A stretch of 64,000 bases of DNA from JBBROS01 sp963752225 (GCA_963752225.1 CAVVXS010000007.1:372001-436000); one strand, 5' to 3'. Positions 19,247-28,857 are shown, numbered from the stretch's first letter. Notes: generated from the sequence alone by a model not told the origin. Numbers and translations are program-made.

Positions 19247-19981
19247 ATGAGTGCGAACACGATGAGCACGATCCGCCGCTTCTGGGACGAGGCGAGCCTG
19301 GCCGAGCAGCCGGGCGGTTACGCCGTCCTGCTCGACCGCAAGCCGATGCGGATCCCCGGCGGCACGCCGTTGCTGGTGCCGAACCGCGCCCTTGCGGAGG
19401 CGATCGCCGCCGAGTGGCAGGCGGCCGGCGGCGCGAAGGGCGGCGAGCTGACCTACGACGCCGTGCCACTGACCCGCCTGGCCGGCACCGCGCAGGACCG
19501 GATCGCGCCCGACCCCGCGCCCACCGCAGCCGAGCTCGCGCGCTACGCCGAGACCGACCTGCTGTGCTACCGCGCGGCCAGTCCCGAGGCGCTGGTCATC
19601 CGTCAGGCCCGGCAGTGGCAGCCCTGGCTGGATTGGCTCGAACGTCGCCACGGCGCGCGGCTGGAGCCGGTCGAGGGGGTGATGTTCCGCGCCCAGGACT
19701 CGGCCGCACTGGCCCGGGTGCAGGCGGTGATGGCGGCCCAACCGGCCTCTGCACTGGCCGGGCTCGGCATCGCTATCCCGGCACTCGGCAGCGCGGTGCT
19801 GGGGCTCGCCTTGGCCGACGGCGCGCTGGACGCCGCGGAGGCGCACCGGATCGCAATCCTGGACGAGCTGTTTGAAGCCGAGCAATGGGGTGAGGACGTG
19901 GAAGCCGAGCGCCGGCGCGAGCAGGTGGCGGCCGACATCGCTTTGGCGGAGCGCTTCCTGCGCTTGAGCGCGGCGGCATGA
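19247..19981 (+). CDS. ATP12-family F1-ATPase assembly chaperone
   Basis: ATP12 proteins hold the F1 alpha subunit before hexamer assembly and are typical of alphaproteobacteria and mitochondria. The 244-residue product has RRFWDEASLAEQPGGYAVLLDRKPMRIPGG at its start (split here over the usual opening motif), MPLTRLA-like VPLTRLAGTAQDRI, and the acidic C-terminal block with EAEQWGEDVEAERRR. The ATG at 19247 directly follows the asmA stop. A second ATG at 19262 is possible. Confidence 0.9.
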   Translation: MSANTMSTIRRFWDEASLAEQPGGYAVLLDRKPMRIPGGTPLLVPNRALAEAIAAEWQAAGGAKGGELTYDAVPLTRLAGTAQDRIAPDPAPTAAELARYAETDLLCYRAASPEALVIRQARQWQPWLDWLERRHGARLEPVEGVMFRAQDSAALARVQAVMAAQPASALAGLGIAIPALGSAVLGLALADGALDAAEAHRIAILDELFEAEQWGEDVEAERRREQVAADIALAERFLRLSAAA

Positions 19982-20256
19982 TCGCCAAGCGCCTCCGCAT
20001 CCACGGGATGGTGCAGGGGGTCGGCTACCGCGACTGGATGGTGCGGGCGGCTGCCCGGCTGGGCGTCGCCGGCTGGGTGCGCAATGCCGCCGACGGCACG
20101 GTGGAGGCGTTCGTGGAGGGCGAGGCAGCCGCGGTCGAGGAGCTGCTGCGTGCCTGCCGCCGCGGCCCGCGCGACGCGTCCGTCACGTTGATCCACGAGG
20201 ACCTGGCCGAGCCCGAGGAATTGGCCGCCTTCGAACAGCGAGCAAGCACCCCATGA
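19978..20256 (+). CDS. acyP: Acylphosphatase
   Basis: Acylphosphatase hydrolyses acyl phosphates in the cytosol. The 92-residue product has the signature GMVQGVGYRDWMVRAAARLG with the catalytic arginine of GYRDW, and GWVRNAADGTVEAFVEG, which supplies the catalytic asparagine. The ATG overlaps the ATP12 gene stop and its own stop overlaps the next gene, so it is part of a translationally coupled run. Confidence 0.93.
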   Translation: MIAKRLRIHGMVQGVGYRDWMVRAAARLGVAGWVRNAADGTVEAFVEGEAAAVEELLRACRRGPRDASVTLIHEDLAEPEELAAFEQRASTP

Positions 20257-20762
20257 GCACCACGCGCATGACGACGACGCCGTTGAGCCCTTCCAATCTT
20301 GGAACAGCGGCTGCTGGTCGCGGTGCGCTCGGCCGTTCACCGGCGTTCACTCGCACGATCCTGCTGCTGGCGATCGTGGTCGCGTTCGCCGCCGGCTGGG
20401 TGTTGACGGGCGCGGAGCCGTCGGCCGCCGCGGTGGAGCAGGCCGGGCCGGAGCTGACGCATCTGCTGCGGGCGATGGCCGGTTTGAAGCTGCTGATGGG
20501 CGCGGGCTTGGTGGCGGGCGTTTGGTGGCGGCTGGGTGACCCGGTCGGGCCGGTCCGCCTGACTCTCTATGCTGCGGCCGCGGCCGCGATCGCTGCAGGG
20601 CCGGCGCTGATCTGGGGCATGGTCCACGTCGGCGCCGGCGCCGCGCTGCTGCATGCCGGGCTGGCGGCGACGCTGCTGCTGCTTTGGCGCGATCCGGCGA
20701 CCGCGGCGCGTTTGGCGGCAGCGATCGGCGCGCGCCGCCGGGCGGTGGCCCGCCGGGGCTAG
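20253..20762 (+). CDS. Hypothetical membrane protein
   Basis: I do not recognise a named family. The 169-residue product has four hydrophobic stretches (about residues 34-50, 70-88, 101-120 and 124-143) and a basic C-terminal tail, so it is an inner-membrane protein. It starts inside the acylphosphatase stop (ATGA). Immediately after its TAG the same frame continues into the remnant of a Na+/H+ antiporter. Confidence 0.7.
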   Translation: MSTTRMTTTPLSPSNLGTAAAGRGALGRSPAFTRTILLLAIVVAFAAGWVLTGAEPSAAAVEQAGPELTHLLRAMAGLKLLMGAGLVAGVWWRLGDPVGPVRLTLYAAAAAAIAAGPALIWGMVHVGAGAALLHAGLAATLLLLWRDPATAARLAAAIGARRRAVARRG

Positions 20763-21038
20763 CCGACCGGCGCGTTCGTCGAACCCGAACTGGCGCTAGC
20801 GCTGTTCGTGGCGCCGGTGCTGCTGGATGCGGCGTTCGATTCCTCGCCGCGCGACATGCGCGACAACTGGCGGGCGATCGGCTCGCTCGCGATCGATGCG
20901 CCCCACGGTGGGTGGGGGCCTCGTGGTCGCCTGGTGCGGCATGCGCGGCATCGTCACCCTGGCGACCGCGAGGAGGAGCTCGACATCATCGAGCTCACCG
21001 CCGACCCCCGGGTGAGGATCTTGGATCATCCGGAGTAG
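20763..21038 (+). pseudogene. Remnant of a CPA1-type Na+/H+ antiporter
   Basis: Three pieces of an antiporter survive. In one frame, 20763 onward reads EPELALALFVAPVLLDAAFD and SSPRDMRDNW, the early transmembrane region. In another frame, about 20914-20970 reads GLVVAWCGMRGIVTLATA, matching the conserved GMRG segment that normally lies some 250 residues later. Back in the first frame, about 20970-21038 reads EEELDIIELTADPRV, like the cytoplasmic tail of these proteins. Most of the membrane domain and the natural start are gone. This is decay by at least two internal deletions. The family assignment is from motif memory only. Confidence 0.72.
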
Positions 21039-21091
21039 CCCTGTCGCCGCCGGTCTTGCCGGTCGCGCCGATTGCGTTACCGTTCCCGCAG

Positions 21092-22133
21092 ATGCGACGG
21101 ACTGACAGCTCGACCGGCGGAGCGCCCGCGCGGGACCGCCGGCAGGCCGGCACCGTCGTGATCACCGGCGGTTCGTCCGGCATCGGCCGCTGCGCCGCCG
21201 CGCTGTTCGCCCGCCACGGCTGGCGCGTCGGCTTGATCGCTCGCGGCGACGCCGGCCTGTGCTCGGTGCAACAAGAGCTGCTCGAACAGGGCGCCACGGC
21301 GGCGTCGGCCGCCGCGGACGTGGCCGACTCCGCCGCGCTCGAACGCGCCGCGGCCGCACTGGAAGTTGCGCTCGGGCCGATCGACGTCTGGATCAATTGC
21401 GCCGGCAACGGCGTGTTCGGCGGCTTTCTCGAGGTGCCCGAAGCGGAGTTCCGCCGGGTCACCGACGTCACCTACATGGGCACCGTGAACGGCACCCGGG
21501 TGGCGCTGCGCCGCATGGTGCCGCGCGATGCCGGCACGGTGATCAACGTCTGCTCCGGCGTCGCCTTCCATGCGCTGCCGGTGCTGTCATCCTATTCCGG
21601 CGCCAAATACGCGGTGCGCGGCTTCACCCAATCGGTGCGCCACGAGCTGATCCACGCGCGCAGCCGGGTGCAGCTCACGACGGTGTTTCCGCCGGCGATC
21701 AACACGCCGTTCTTTTCCCATGCCGCCTCGCACCTGCCCGGCTCGCCGCGTCCGGCCAAGCCCGTGTATCAGCCAGAGATCGTCGCCGACGCGCTGCTGC
21801 TGGCAGCGACCTCGAAACGGAACGAGGTGCCGGTCAGCGGCACCATGGTGGTGTTCTGGCTGGCAACGCGGCTGATCCCCGGCGTGGTGCATCGGGCGAT
21901 CCAGCGGCTGAACTCGGCGGGGCAGTTGACGGACAGCACGGAGGTCGCCGGCCAGCGCCGTCCCACGCTGTTCGCGCCGTCGGGCGAGCCGTCCGGGCAG
22001 CATGGCCCGTTCGGGCGCGAAGTCGCGACGGTTCAGCGTGCAGATGTGGCTGACCCGGCGGCGCGGCGCCTTGGCCGCGGGGCTCGGCCTGATGGCCGCA
22101 GCGGCGGGGCTCGCGGCGTGGTGGAGGGGCTGA
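21092..22133 (+). CDS. Short-chain dehydrogenase/reductase with 1-base frameshift near the 3' end
   Basis: This is an SDR oxidoreductase. It has the NAD(P) motif TVVITGGSSGIGR (about residues 16-28), NCAGNGVFGG, and the active-site YSGAKYAV. Its substrate is unknown. After SGEPSGQHGPF (about residue 307) the frame drifts into unrelated residues and would run on to 22759 across the opposite-strand SDR. If one G of the GGG at 22013-22015 is removed, the frame instead reads PFGAKSRRFSVQMWLTRRRG followed by a hydrophobic Ala/Gly-rich tail and a TGA at 22131. That ending is the usual one for this SDR type. So either the copy is mutated or the sequence carries an extra base. Confidence 0.78.
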
Positions 22134-22168
22134 GGCAATCCGAGCCGGCCGTCCCGCTCTTCGTGGCG

Positions 22169-23041
22169 TCAGCCGGTGCCGACCAGGCTCTCGGTCGCTT
22201 GCCACACCGCGCGCAGCACCGCCGGGTCGTGGGCGCGCGGGTTGGGTGGGACGGCTTGCTTGTCCTTGAAGTAGGTGCCGGTCGTGCCGGCCAACTCCGG
22301 CGCCAGCGCCACGTGCAAGGGCGTCACCGCGCCCTCCTGCTCGGTGCGGATCAGCGGCGCCATCAGCCGCCAGGCCAGCCCGATCACGCCCGGGGTGCGG
22401 ATCAGGCTGGTGGCGACCATGCCGGGATGGACGACGTTGGCGGTGATGCCTTGCTCCATCAGGCCACGTGCGGCCTCGAACGTCGCCATCATCGCGGCCA
22501 GCTTCGATTGGCGGTAGGCCCGCACCATGTTCCAGCCGTGCTCGAGTTCCAGGTTCGCCGGGTCGATCCGGGCGCGGTCGGACGTAGACGAGCCGGTGGT
22601 GACGATGCGGGAGGGGGCCCCCGCGCCCAGCGCCGGCGTCAGTTCCCGCATCAGCACGAACGGCGCCAGGTGGTTCACCGCCAGCACCATGTCGTGGCCC
22701 TCCGGCGTGCGTTCGCGCCGGGCGCGGAACACGCCGGCATTGTTGATCAGCAGCGATAAGCGCGGGTGGCGCTCGGCGATGGCGCGGGCGAGGGCGCGCG
22801 TTTCCGCCACCGATGCGAGGTCGGCGGCGACCGGCAGCACCACCGCGCCGGGCACCTGCTGCTCGATCCAGCCGCGCAGGGCATCGGCGCGCCCCGCGTC
22901 GCGGGCCGGCACCACGAGCCGATACCCGGCTTGCGCCAAGCCGAGCGCGATCCAGCGGCCGATCCCGCTGGTGGCGCCGGTCACGACCGCGGTGCCGGCT
23001 GTCCCGGGCGTCCTGTTGTCCCCCGGTCTGCCGTCGCTCAC
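22169..23041 (-). CDS. SDR-family oxidoreductase (retinol-dehydrogenase-like)
   Basis: This is an NAD(P)-dependent short-chain dehydrogenase. It has TAVVTGATSGIGRWIALGL at its start, LLINNAGVFRARRERTPEGH, the active-site YRQSKLAAMM, and NVVHPGMVATSL. That layout resembles WW-domain/retinol-dehydrogenase-like SDRs. The GTG start overlaps the Rieske oxygenase stop (GTGA), giving 290 residues and a two-gene operon with it. It may handle the oxygenase product, but that is inference. The frame extends upstream only through the oxygenase gene. Confidence 0.85.
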   Translation of the reverse strand: MSDGRPGDNRTPGTAGTAVVTGATSGIGRWIALGLAQAGYRLVVPARDAGRADALRGWIEQQVPGAVVLPVAADLASVAETRALARAIAERHPRLSLLINNAGVFRARRERTPEGHDMVLAVNHLAPFVLMRELTPALGAGAPSRIVTTGSSTSDRARIDPANLELEHGWNMVRAYRQSKLAAMMATFEAARGLMEQGITANVVHPGMVATSLIRTPGVIGLAWRLMAPLIRTEQEGAVTPLHVALAPELAGTTGTYFKDKQAVPPNPRAHDPAVLRAVWQATESLVGTG

Positions 23042-24087
23042 TCGGGCGCCACCCCGCAGCGCCGCAGCAGGGCCCGGAGGTCCTGGATCGGCGGGAACAC
23101 CTCCTGGTTGTGGTCCGCACCTTGGCGGTCGAACGCCGCCTGCTCCAGTTCCACGATCTCCTGGTCTTCTTTGAAGATCCGTTCGGTGAAGAACACGAGG
23201 AACGGCCAAGCCAGCTCGATCAGCCCGGGGATGCGCGGCCGGCGCACCGAAAGCAGGCCGAAGGTGCGGTTGCTGCGCTGCTCGGCATCGAGCGGCACGT
23301 AGGCGATCCAGAGATCCATCACCGGCAAGTCGTCGCCGGCCCAGATCTTGAGCGTTTGGAACGGATACTCGGTGCGGATGCGCATCTTGTCGCGGTTGTT
23401 GGACCAGCCGCCGACGCGCTGGCTGCCGAACACCACCCGCTCGCCGAGCGACATGCCGCCGCCGTTGCGGGCGAAGGTGTAGTCGATCTCGAGCCAGTCC
23501 TCGCCCGAGCGCCGGCCGAGGAAACGCGGCCGGATTTGTCCCATCTGCGCCCGGTGCAGGAACTGATGGTTCATGTCCATCAAGTTCTCGTGCATGAACG
23601 TGTAATGGCAGCCGATGGCGCGGCCGAACCGGCGCGTCTTGTAGCGCGGGTCGGCAACCGATCCGAGCGACGGAAACGCAACGTGCTCGGAAAGCGTGGG
23701 GTCGCCGGGAAACACGAAGATCAGCCCTTCCGCCTCGCGGCAGGGATACGCGCGCACCCCGTTCGGCAGCTGGCATTTGCCCAAGTACGGCACGTCGGTG
23801 CACCGCCCGTCGGTGCCATAGGCCCAGCCGTGGTAGCCGCAGCGAAGGGTGGTACCGTCCACCAAGCCGCGCGACAGCGGCACCTGGCGATGCGCGCAAC
23901 GGTCCTCCAGCGCGAACACCTCGCCGGCCTGGCTGCGGAAGATCGCGATCGGGTCGCCGGCGAAGCGAGTTCCCAGCGCCTTGCCCGGCTTGACCTCGTG
24001 CGACCAGGCGAGCGGATACCAATGATCCGGGTGCGATCCGACCGTGCGCAGGTCGGTCGGTTTCAGTGTCGTCTGGCCATCAGGCAT
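23038..24087 (-). CDS. Rieske non-haem iron oxygenase, alpha-subunit type
   Basis: The protein is a ring-hydroxylating or demethylating oxygenase, cytosolic, requiring a separate reductase. The Rieske [2Fe-2S] motif CAHRQVPLSRG...CGYHGW is at about residues 62-86. The mononuclear iron site is in ENLMDMNHQFLHR, about residues 166-178. The length of 349 residues fits VanA/PobA-like single-component alpha subunits. No reductase or ferredoxin gene lies nearby. The substrate cannot be told from sequence. Confidence 0.88.
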   Translation of the reverse strand: MPDGQTTLKPTDLRTVGSHPDHWYPLAWSHEVKPGKALGTRFAGDPIAIFRSQAGEVFALEDRCAHRQVPLSRGLVDGTTLRCGYHGWAYGTDGRCTDVPYLGKCQLPNGVRAYPCREAEGLIFVFPGDPTLSEHVAFPSLGSVADPRYKTRRFGRAIGCHYTFMHENLMDMNHQFLHRAQMGQIRPRFLGRRSGEDWLEIDYTFARNGGGMSLGERVVFGSQRVGGWSNNRDKMRIRTEYPFQTLKIWAGDDLPVMDLWIAYVPLDAEQRSNRTFGLLSVRRPRIPGLIELAWPFLVFFTERIFKEDQEIVELEQAAFDRQGADHNQEVFPPIQDLRALLRRCGVAPE

Positions 24088-24367
24088 CGCCGCGTCCTCA
24101 AATCTCGAGATCTAACGGAGTGCAAGACGTGTGCTAGCGCAAGATCCCACGGACGTTCGGCCCGACATGGGCCGGTTGTTCCGAGTACCCTGGGCCGGTC
24201 GACCGCAGAGATGTGCGAGTGACGGGCGGCGACGATTGCCGCTCCGAGTCGCCTTCCCGACGCTGTTCCCCGCGGCTACTGTCGCGGTGCCAGACCGAGC
24301 GGGTCTCGCCAAGCTGCCGACCGGCCGCGAAAGCCGGTGGCGAGACGACCGTCCGGGAGGTCCAACC
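24088..24367. promoter_or_regulatory. Divergent control region between the Rieske gene and leuC
   Basis: The 280-base gap separates the minus-strand oxygenase operon from the plus-strand leu cluster and must hold promoters for both. A perfect 10-bp palindrome ATCTCGAGAT (24102-24111) lies 15 bases upstream of the oxygenase start and could be an operator. I see no convincing -35/-10 pair for leuC. No gene is apparent. Confidence 0.4.
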
Positions 24368-25774
24368 ATGGCTGCGCGCACGCTGTTCGAGAAGATCTGG
24401 ACCAAGCACGTCGTGCTGGAACGGGCCGACGGCCATTGCCTGCTGTATGTGGACCGGCACCTGGTGCATGACGGTTCGCGCCCCGCCTTCGAACTGCTGG
24501 CCGAGCGCGGCCTGCGCGTGCGCCGGCCCGACCGCACGATCGCGACCGCCGACCACTACGTCGCCACCGGTGCCGGCGTGGTGGATGCGCTGAGCGACGA
24601 GCGCCGCACCATGGTGGAGACGCTTTCCGCCAACGCCGCCGCGGCCGGCGTTACCCTGTTCGGGCCCGGCGACCCGCGCCAAGGCATCGTGCATGTGATC
24701 GGGCCGGAGCAGGGGATCAGCCAACCCGGCATGCTGATCGTGTGCGGCGACAGCCACACCAGCACGCACGGCGCCATGGGGGCGCTTGCGTTCGGCATCG
24801 GCTCGACCGAGGTCGGCCATGTGCTCGCCACGCAAACGATCTGGCAGCAGCGGCCGCGGACGATGCGCATCACCGTGGATGGAGCGCTCGCCGCCGGGGT
24901 CACCGCGAAGGATGTGATCCTCGCCATCATCGCCCGCATCGGCGCGGCTGGCGCGGTCGGCCACGTGGTGGAGTACGCCGGCAGCGCGATCCGCGCGCTC
25001 GGCGTCGAGGGCCGGCTCACGGTCTGCAACATGAGCATCGAGGCCGGTGCCCGGGCCGGCATGATCGCCCCCGACGACACCGTGTTCGAGCACCTGCACG
25101 GCCGCGCCTTCGCGCCGGCCGGCGCCGCCTGGGACGCGGCGGTCGCCTCCTGGCGGCAGCTGCCGAGCGACGACGGCGCCGCCTACGACTGCGGGGTGGC
25201 GCTCGACGCCGCGGCGATCGTGCCGATGGTGACCTGGGGCACCAGCCCGGAGGACGCGGCGCCGATCACCGGCCGCGTGCCCGACCCCGGCGACGCCGCG
25301 GACGCCGAGCGCCGGGCGGCGATGACCCGGGCGCTCGACTACATGGGGCTCGACCCCGGCACCGCGCTCGACGGCGTTCCGGTGGACCGGGTGTTCATCG
25401 GCTCCTGCACCAATGGCCGCATCAGCGATCTGCGGGCCGCCGCCCGCGTCGCATCCGGGCGCCGGGTCGCGGACGGGGTCGAGGCGTGGGTGGTGCCGGG
25501 CTCGACCCCGGTGCGGCAGCAAGCGGAGGCGGAGGGGCTGGACCGCGTGTTCACCGCGGCCGGGTTCCAGTGGCGCAGCGCCGGCTGCTCGATGTGCCTC
25601 GGCACCAACGGCGAGGTCGGGCAGCCGGGGCAGCGCATCGCTTCGACCTCGAACCGGAACTTCCAGGGCCGCCAGGGCCGGGCGGTGCGCACCCACCTCA
25701 TGAGCCCGGCAATGGCGGCGGCGGCGGCGGTGACCGGCCATCTGGCCGACGTACGCCGCCTGGCGGAGGCCTGA
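24368..25774 (+). CDS. leuC: 3-isopropylmalate dehydratase large subunit (divergent LeuC)
   Basis: This aconitase-type [4Fe-4S] enzyme isomerises isopropylmalate with LeuD in leucine synthesis. The iron-sulfur cysteines are at about residue 347 (GSCTNGRI) and residues 407/410 (CSMC). The phosphate-like site [12 protein letters not shown] is conserved. The 468-residue length is normal. Motifs differ from standard LeuC: CTNGRI where CTNSRI is usual, and [15 protein letters not shown] where MCLAMNPD..PGER is usual. It may be a paralogue acting on a related acid. The ATG at 24368 is the first after the long gap. Confidence 0.86.
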   Translation: MAARTLFEKIWTKHVVLERADGHCLLYVDRHLVHDGSRPAFELLAERGLRVRRPDRTIATADHYVATGAGVVDALSDERRTMVETLSANAAAAGVTLFGPGDPRQGIVHVIGPEQGISQPGMLIVCGDSHTSTHGAMGALAFGIGSTEVGHVLATQTIWQQRPRTMRITVDGALAAGVTAKDVILAIIARIGAAGAVGHVVEYAGSAIRALGVEGRLTVCNMSIEAGARAGMIAPDDTVFEHLHGRAFAPAGAAWDAAVASWRQLPSDDGAAYDCGVALDAAAIVPMVTWGTSPEDAAPITGRVPDPGDAADAERRAAMTRALDYMGLDPGTALDGVPVDRVFIGSCTNGRISDLRAAARVASGRRVADGVEAWVVPGSTPVRQQAEAEGLDRVFTAAGFQWRSAGCSMCLGTNGEVGQPGQRIASTSNRNFQGRQGRAVRTHLMSPAMAAAAAVTGHLADVRRLAEA

Positions 25775-25777
25775 GCG

Positions 25778-26377
25778 ATGCAGCCCTTCACCCGTCTCGA
25801 CGCAGTCGCGATGCCGATGCCGACGCCCAACATCGACACCGACCAAGTCATCCCCGCCCGCTTCCTCAGCCGGCCGCGCAGCGAGGGGCTGGCGATGTGC
25901 CTGTTCCACGACTTGCGGCATCGGCCCGACGGCAGCGACGACCCGAGTTTCGTCATGAACCGCCCGGCCTATCGCGACGCCGGCATCCTGGTCGCCGAAC
26001 GCAATTTCGGCTGTGGCTCGTCGCGTGAGAACGCAGTGCACGCCCTGTTGCATGCCGGGTTCCGCGCCGTGATCGCCCCCAGCTTCGGCGACATTTTCAA
26101 AAGTAACTGCCAGAAGAACGGGATCGTGCCGGTCGTGCTCCCGGCCGAGGCGGTGGCGGAGATCCTGGCCGGACTCGCCGCCCGCCCTGGTGCGCGCATG
26201 GTGGTCGACCTGGAGCGGCAGTTGGTGACCGGTCCGGGCAACGCGTCGTGGCAGTTCGAGATCGACCCGTTCGTCAAGGAATGCTTGCTGACCGGGCTCG
26301 ACGACATCGACCTCAGCCTGCGCCACGTCGACGCCATCGCCCGTTTCGAAGCTGCCCATCCCGGAGACCACGCATGA
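25778..26377 (+). CDS. leuD: 3-isopropylmalate dehydratase small subunit (LeuD)
   Basis: LeuD is the swivelling domain that completes the LeuC active site. The 199-residue product has [13 protein letters not shown] (about residues 18-30) and [15 protein letters not shown] (about 75-89). In standard LeuD the latter reads GCGSSREHAPWAL, so the HA-PW part differs. It also has [21 protein letters not shown]. The gene starts three bases after leuC, and leuB starts inside its stop codon. Confidence 0.87.
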   Translation: MQPFTRLDAVAMPMPTPNIDTDQVIPARFLSRPRSEGLAMCLFHDLRHRPDGSDDPSFVMNRPAYRDAGILVAERNFGCGSSRENAVHALLHAGFRAVIAPSFGDIFKSNCQKNGIVPVVLPAEAVAEILAGLAARPGARMVVDLERQLVTGPGNASWQFEIDPFVKECLLTGLDDIDLSLRHVDAIARFEAAHPGDHA

Positions 26378-27453
26378 GCAACGCAATGAAGGTGGCCGTG
26401 CTGCCGGGCGACGGCATCGGCCGCGAAACCGTGCCGCAGGCGCTGAAGGTGCTGCGGGCGCTGGAGCGCACCGGCCTGCAGTTCGAGCTCACTCACGGCC
26501 TGATCGGCGGCGCCGCGGTGGAGGCGGGGGAGGCGCCGCTGCCGCAACGCACGCTGGATTTGGCGCGTGCCTCGGACGCAATCCTGTTCGGCGCCGTCGG
26601 CGACTACGCCAACGACAAGCTGCCGCGCGACCAGCGCGCCGGCTCCGGCCTGCTGCGGCTGCGCAAGGAGCTGACGCTGTTCGCCAATTTCCGCCCGGCC
26701 AAGCTGTTCCCCGAACTGATCGGCGCGTCCAGCCTGCGCCCCGAGATCGTCGAGGGCATGGACCTCGTCATCCTGCGCGAGCTGAACGGCGATCTTTACT
26801 TCGGCGAGCCGCGGGGCGTGTCCACCCTGCCGTCCGGCGAGCGGGTCGGCATCAACACCATGCGCTACAGCGAGAGCGAGATCGAGCGCATCGCCCATGC
26901 CGGGTTCCGCATGGCGCAGAAGCGGCGCCGCAAGCTGTGCTCGGTGGACAAGGCCAACGTGCTCGAGACGATGGTGCTGTGGCGGGAGGTGGTGACGCGG
27001 GTCGGGCGCGAGTACCCCGACGTCGAGCTGTCGCATCTGTATGTGGACGCCGCCGCCATGTCGTTGCTGCGCGACCCGCGCCAGTTCGACGTGATCGTCA
27101 CCGGCAACGTGTTCGGCGATATTCTTTCGGATGAAGCGGCGATGCTGACCGGTTCGCTCGGCATGCTGCCGTCGGCGTCGTTGGGCGAGGGCACGCTCGG
27201 GCTCTACGAGCCGGTGCACGGCTCGGCGCCCGACATCGCGGGCAAGGACGTCGCCAATCCGCTGGCGACCATCCTGTCGGCGGCAATGATGCTGCGGCAC
27301 AGTTTCGGGCTCGATGATGCCGCCGACCGGGTCGAGGCGGCGGTGCGCCGGGTGCTCGCCGACGGGTTCCGCACCGCCGACATCCGCCAGGACGGAACTC
27401 GCCTGCTCGGCACCGAGGCGATGGGTGACGTGGTCGCCGCAGCGCTGCACTGA
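26374..27453 (+). CDS. leuB: 3-isopropylmalate dehydrogenase (LeuB-like)
   Basis: This is an NAD-dependent beta-decarboxylating dehydrogenase. The 359-residue product has [56 protein letters not shown] and the NAD-binding [20 protein letters not shown]. The ATG at 26374 overlaps the leuD stop (ATGA). The expected VGGPKW motif is replaced by [17 protein letters not shown], again departing from the housekeeping enzyme. No leuA lies in the cluster. Confidence 0.86.
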   Translation: MSNAMKVAVLPGDGIGRETVPQALKVLRALERTGLQFELTHGLIGGAAVEAGEAPLPQRTLDLARASDAILFGAVGDYANDKLPRDQRAGSGLLRLRKELTLFANFRPAKLFPELIGASSLRPEIVEGMDLVILRELNGDLYFGEPRGVSTLPSGERVGINTMRYSESEIERIAHAGFRMAQKRRRKLCSVDKANVLETMVLWREVVTRVGREYPDVELSHLYVDAAAMSLLRDPRQFDVIVTGNVFGDILSDEAAMLTGSLGMLPSASLGEGTLGLYEPVHGSAPDIAGKDVANPLATILSAAMMLRHSFGLDDAADRVEAAVRRVLADGFRTADIRQDGTRLLGTEAMGDVVAAALH

Positions 27454-27464
27454 AAGGAACGCCC

Positions 27465-28019
27465 ATGGCCCGGCTCCCTTATCTCGACACCGCCGACCTC
27501 GCGCCAGGCAACGAGGATCTGCTGCGCCGCCCGATCAACCTGCATCGCCTGCTCGCGCATAGCCCCGGCATGCTGCGGGCCTGGAACGGCATGGGCCAGT
27601 ATATCCGGCATGGCAGCATGCTCGACCCGCGGCTGCGCGAGCTGGCGATCCTCCAGGTCGGCTGGACCGCGCGGGCGCCGTACGAGTGGTCGCATCACAT
27701 CAAGATCGGCTTCGACTTCGGCGTGACCGAGGCCGATGTGCGCGCGCTGATGAATGACAGCGAGGGCCGCCCGACCACGCTGGGCGCGGCCGAGCGCGCC
27801 GTGTTGCAGGCAGCCCGGCACCTGAGCAACGAGGCGTCGCTGCCGGACCCGCTGTTCGACGCGTTGTGCCCGCATTTCAGCGAGGCTGGGCTGGTGGAGC
27901 TGCTCGTCGTGATCGGGTTCTACGCCGGCGTCGTGCGCATCCTCGCGAGCCTGCAGATCGATGTCGAGCCGGACTACCTGACCTTCCTGGAGCGCTTCCC
28001 GCTTCCGGCTGAGGGCTGA
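27465..28019 (+). CDS. Carboxymuconolactone decarboxylase-family protein
   Basis: The 184-residue all-helical protein belongs to the AhpD/CMD fold. The core is DPRLRELAILQVGWTARAPYEW and SHHIKIGFDFGVTEADVRAL, about residues 53-95. It lacks the CxxC of AhpD peroxidases, so a redox role is unlikely and a decarboxylase or lyase-type role is more plausible. It lies 11 bases after leuB and presumably shares its transcript. The real substrate is unknown. Confidence 0.85.
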   Translation: MARLPYLDTADLAPGNEDLLRRPINLHRLLAHSPGMLRAWNGMGQYIRHGSMLDPRLRELAILQVGWTARAPYEWSHHIKIGFDFGVTEADVRALMNDSEGRPTTLGAAERAVLQAARHLSNEASLPDPLFDALCPHFSEAGLVELLVVIGFYAGVVRILASLQIDVEPDYLTFLERFPLPAEG

Positions 28020-28073
28020 CCGCGGGCAGCAGGCGTGGTTAGCTGCCGGCAACCGGAGCCCGAGGAGCCGCCA

Positions 28074-28841
28074 ATGTCCACCAAGTTGTTCGACCTCTCC
28101 GGCCGCACCGCGCTCGTGACCGGTTCGTCCCGCGGGCTCGGCCGGGCGATGGCCGAGGGGCTGGCCGCGGCCGGCGCCGCGGTGGTGCTGAACGGCTCCG
28201 ACGCCGGGCGCCTCGCGGCAACCGCGGCGTCTCTGCGCGAGGCCGGGCACACCGTGCACGAGGCCGCGTTCGACGTGACCGACGAGGGCGCCATCACCGC
28301 CGCGTTCGAGCGGTTTGACCGCGACGGCATCGCGGTCGACATCCTGGTCAACAACGCCGGCATTCAGCTGCGCCGGCCGATGGTGGAACTCGAGACCGCC
28401 GACTGGCGCCGGGTGATCGAAACCAACCTCACCAGCGCCTTCGTCATCGGCCGGGAGGCGGCGAAGCGGATGATCCCGCGGGGGTATGGGAAAATCATCA
28501 ACATCGGCTCGCTCACCAGCGAGCTCGCCCGCGCCACGGTCACGCCCTACACGGTGGCCAAGGGCGGCATCAAGATGCTGACCCGCGGCATGGCGGCCGA
28601 GTGGGCCGAGCACGGGCTGCAGGCCAATGCCATCGGCCCCGGCTACATGCTGACGGACATGAACCAGGCGCTGATCGACAATCCGCAGTTCGACGCCTGG
28701 GTGAAGGGCCGCACCCCGGCCCGGCGCTGGGGCCGTCCGGACGAGCTGATCGGCACCGCCGTGTTCCTGGCTTCGGCGGCGTCGGACTACGTCAACGGCC
28801 AGATCATCTACGTCGACGGCGGCATGCTGTCCGTGCTCTGA
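28074..28841 (+). CDS. Gluconate 5-dehydrogenase-like SDR (IdnO-type)
   Basis: The enzyme is an NAD(P)-dependent short-chain dehydrogenase resembling 5-keto-D-gluconate reductases. It has LFDLSGRTALVTGSSRGLGR at its start, NNAGIQLRRPMVEL, the active site YTVAKGGIKML, and a C-terminal YVDGGMLSVL. The 255-residue length is typical. AGGAG lies 8 bases before the ATG. Next to an IdnD-like dehydrogenase it suggests oxidation and reduction of idonate or gluconate-type acids, though the substrate is inferred. Confidence 0.85.
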   Translation: MSTKLFDLSGRTALVTGSSRGLGRAMAEGLAAAGAAVVLNGSDAGRLAATAASLREAGHTVHEAAFDVTDEGAITAAFERFDRDGIAVDILVNNAGIQLRRPMVELETADWRRVIETNLTSAFVIGREAAKRMIPRGYGKIINIGSLTSELARATVTPYTVAKGGIKMLTRGMAAEWAEHGLQANAIGPGYMLTDMNQALIDNPQFDAWVKGRTPARRWGRPDELIGTAVFLASAASDYVNGQIIYVDGGMLSVL

Positions 28842-28857
28842 CCCGGGAGGTCCGCCC

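Noticed and set aside
22013..22015. Programmed ribosomal frameshift in the SDR gene
   Set aside because: There is no slippery heptamer or following pseudoknot, and such frameshifting is not known in this family. A base insertion or sequence error is simpler.
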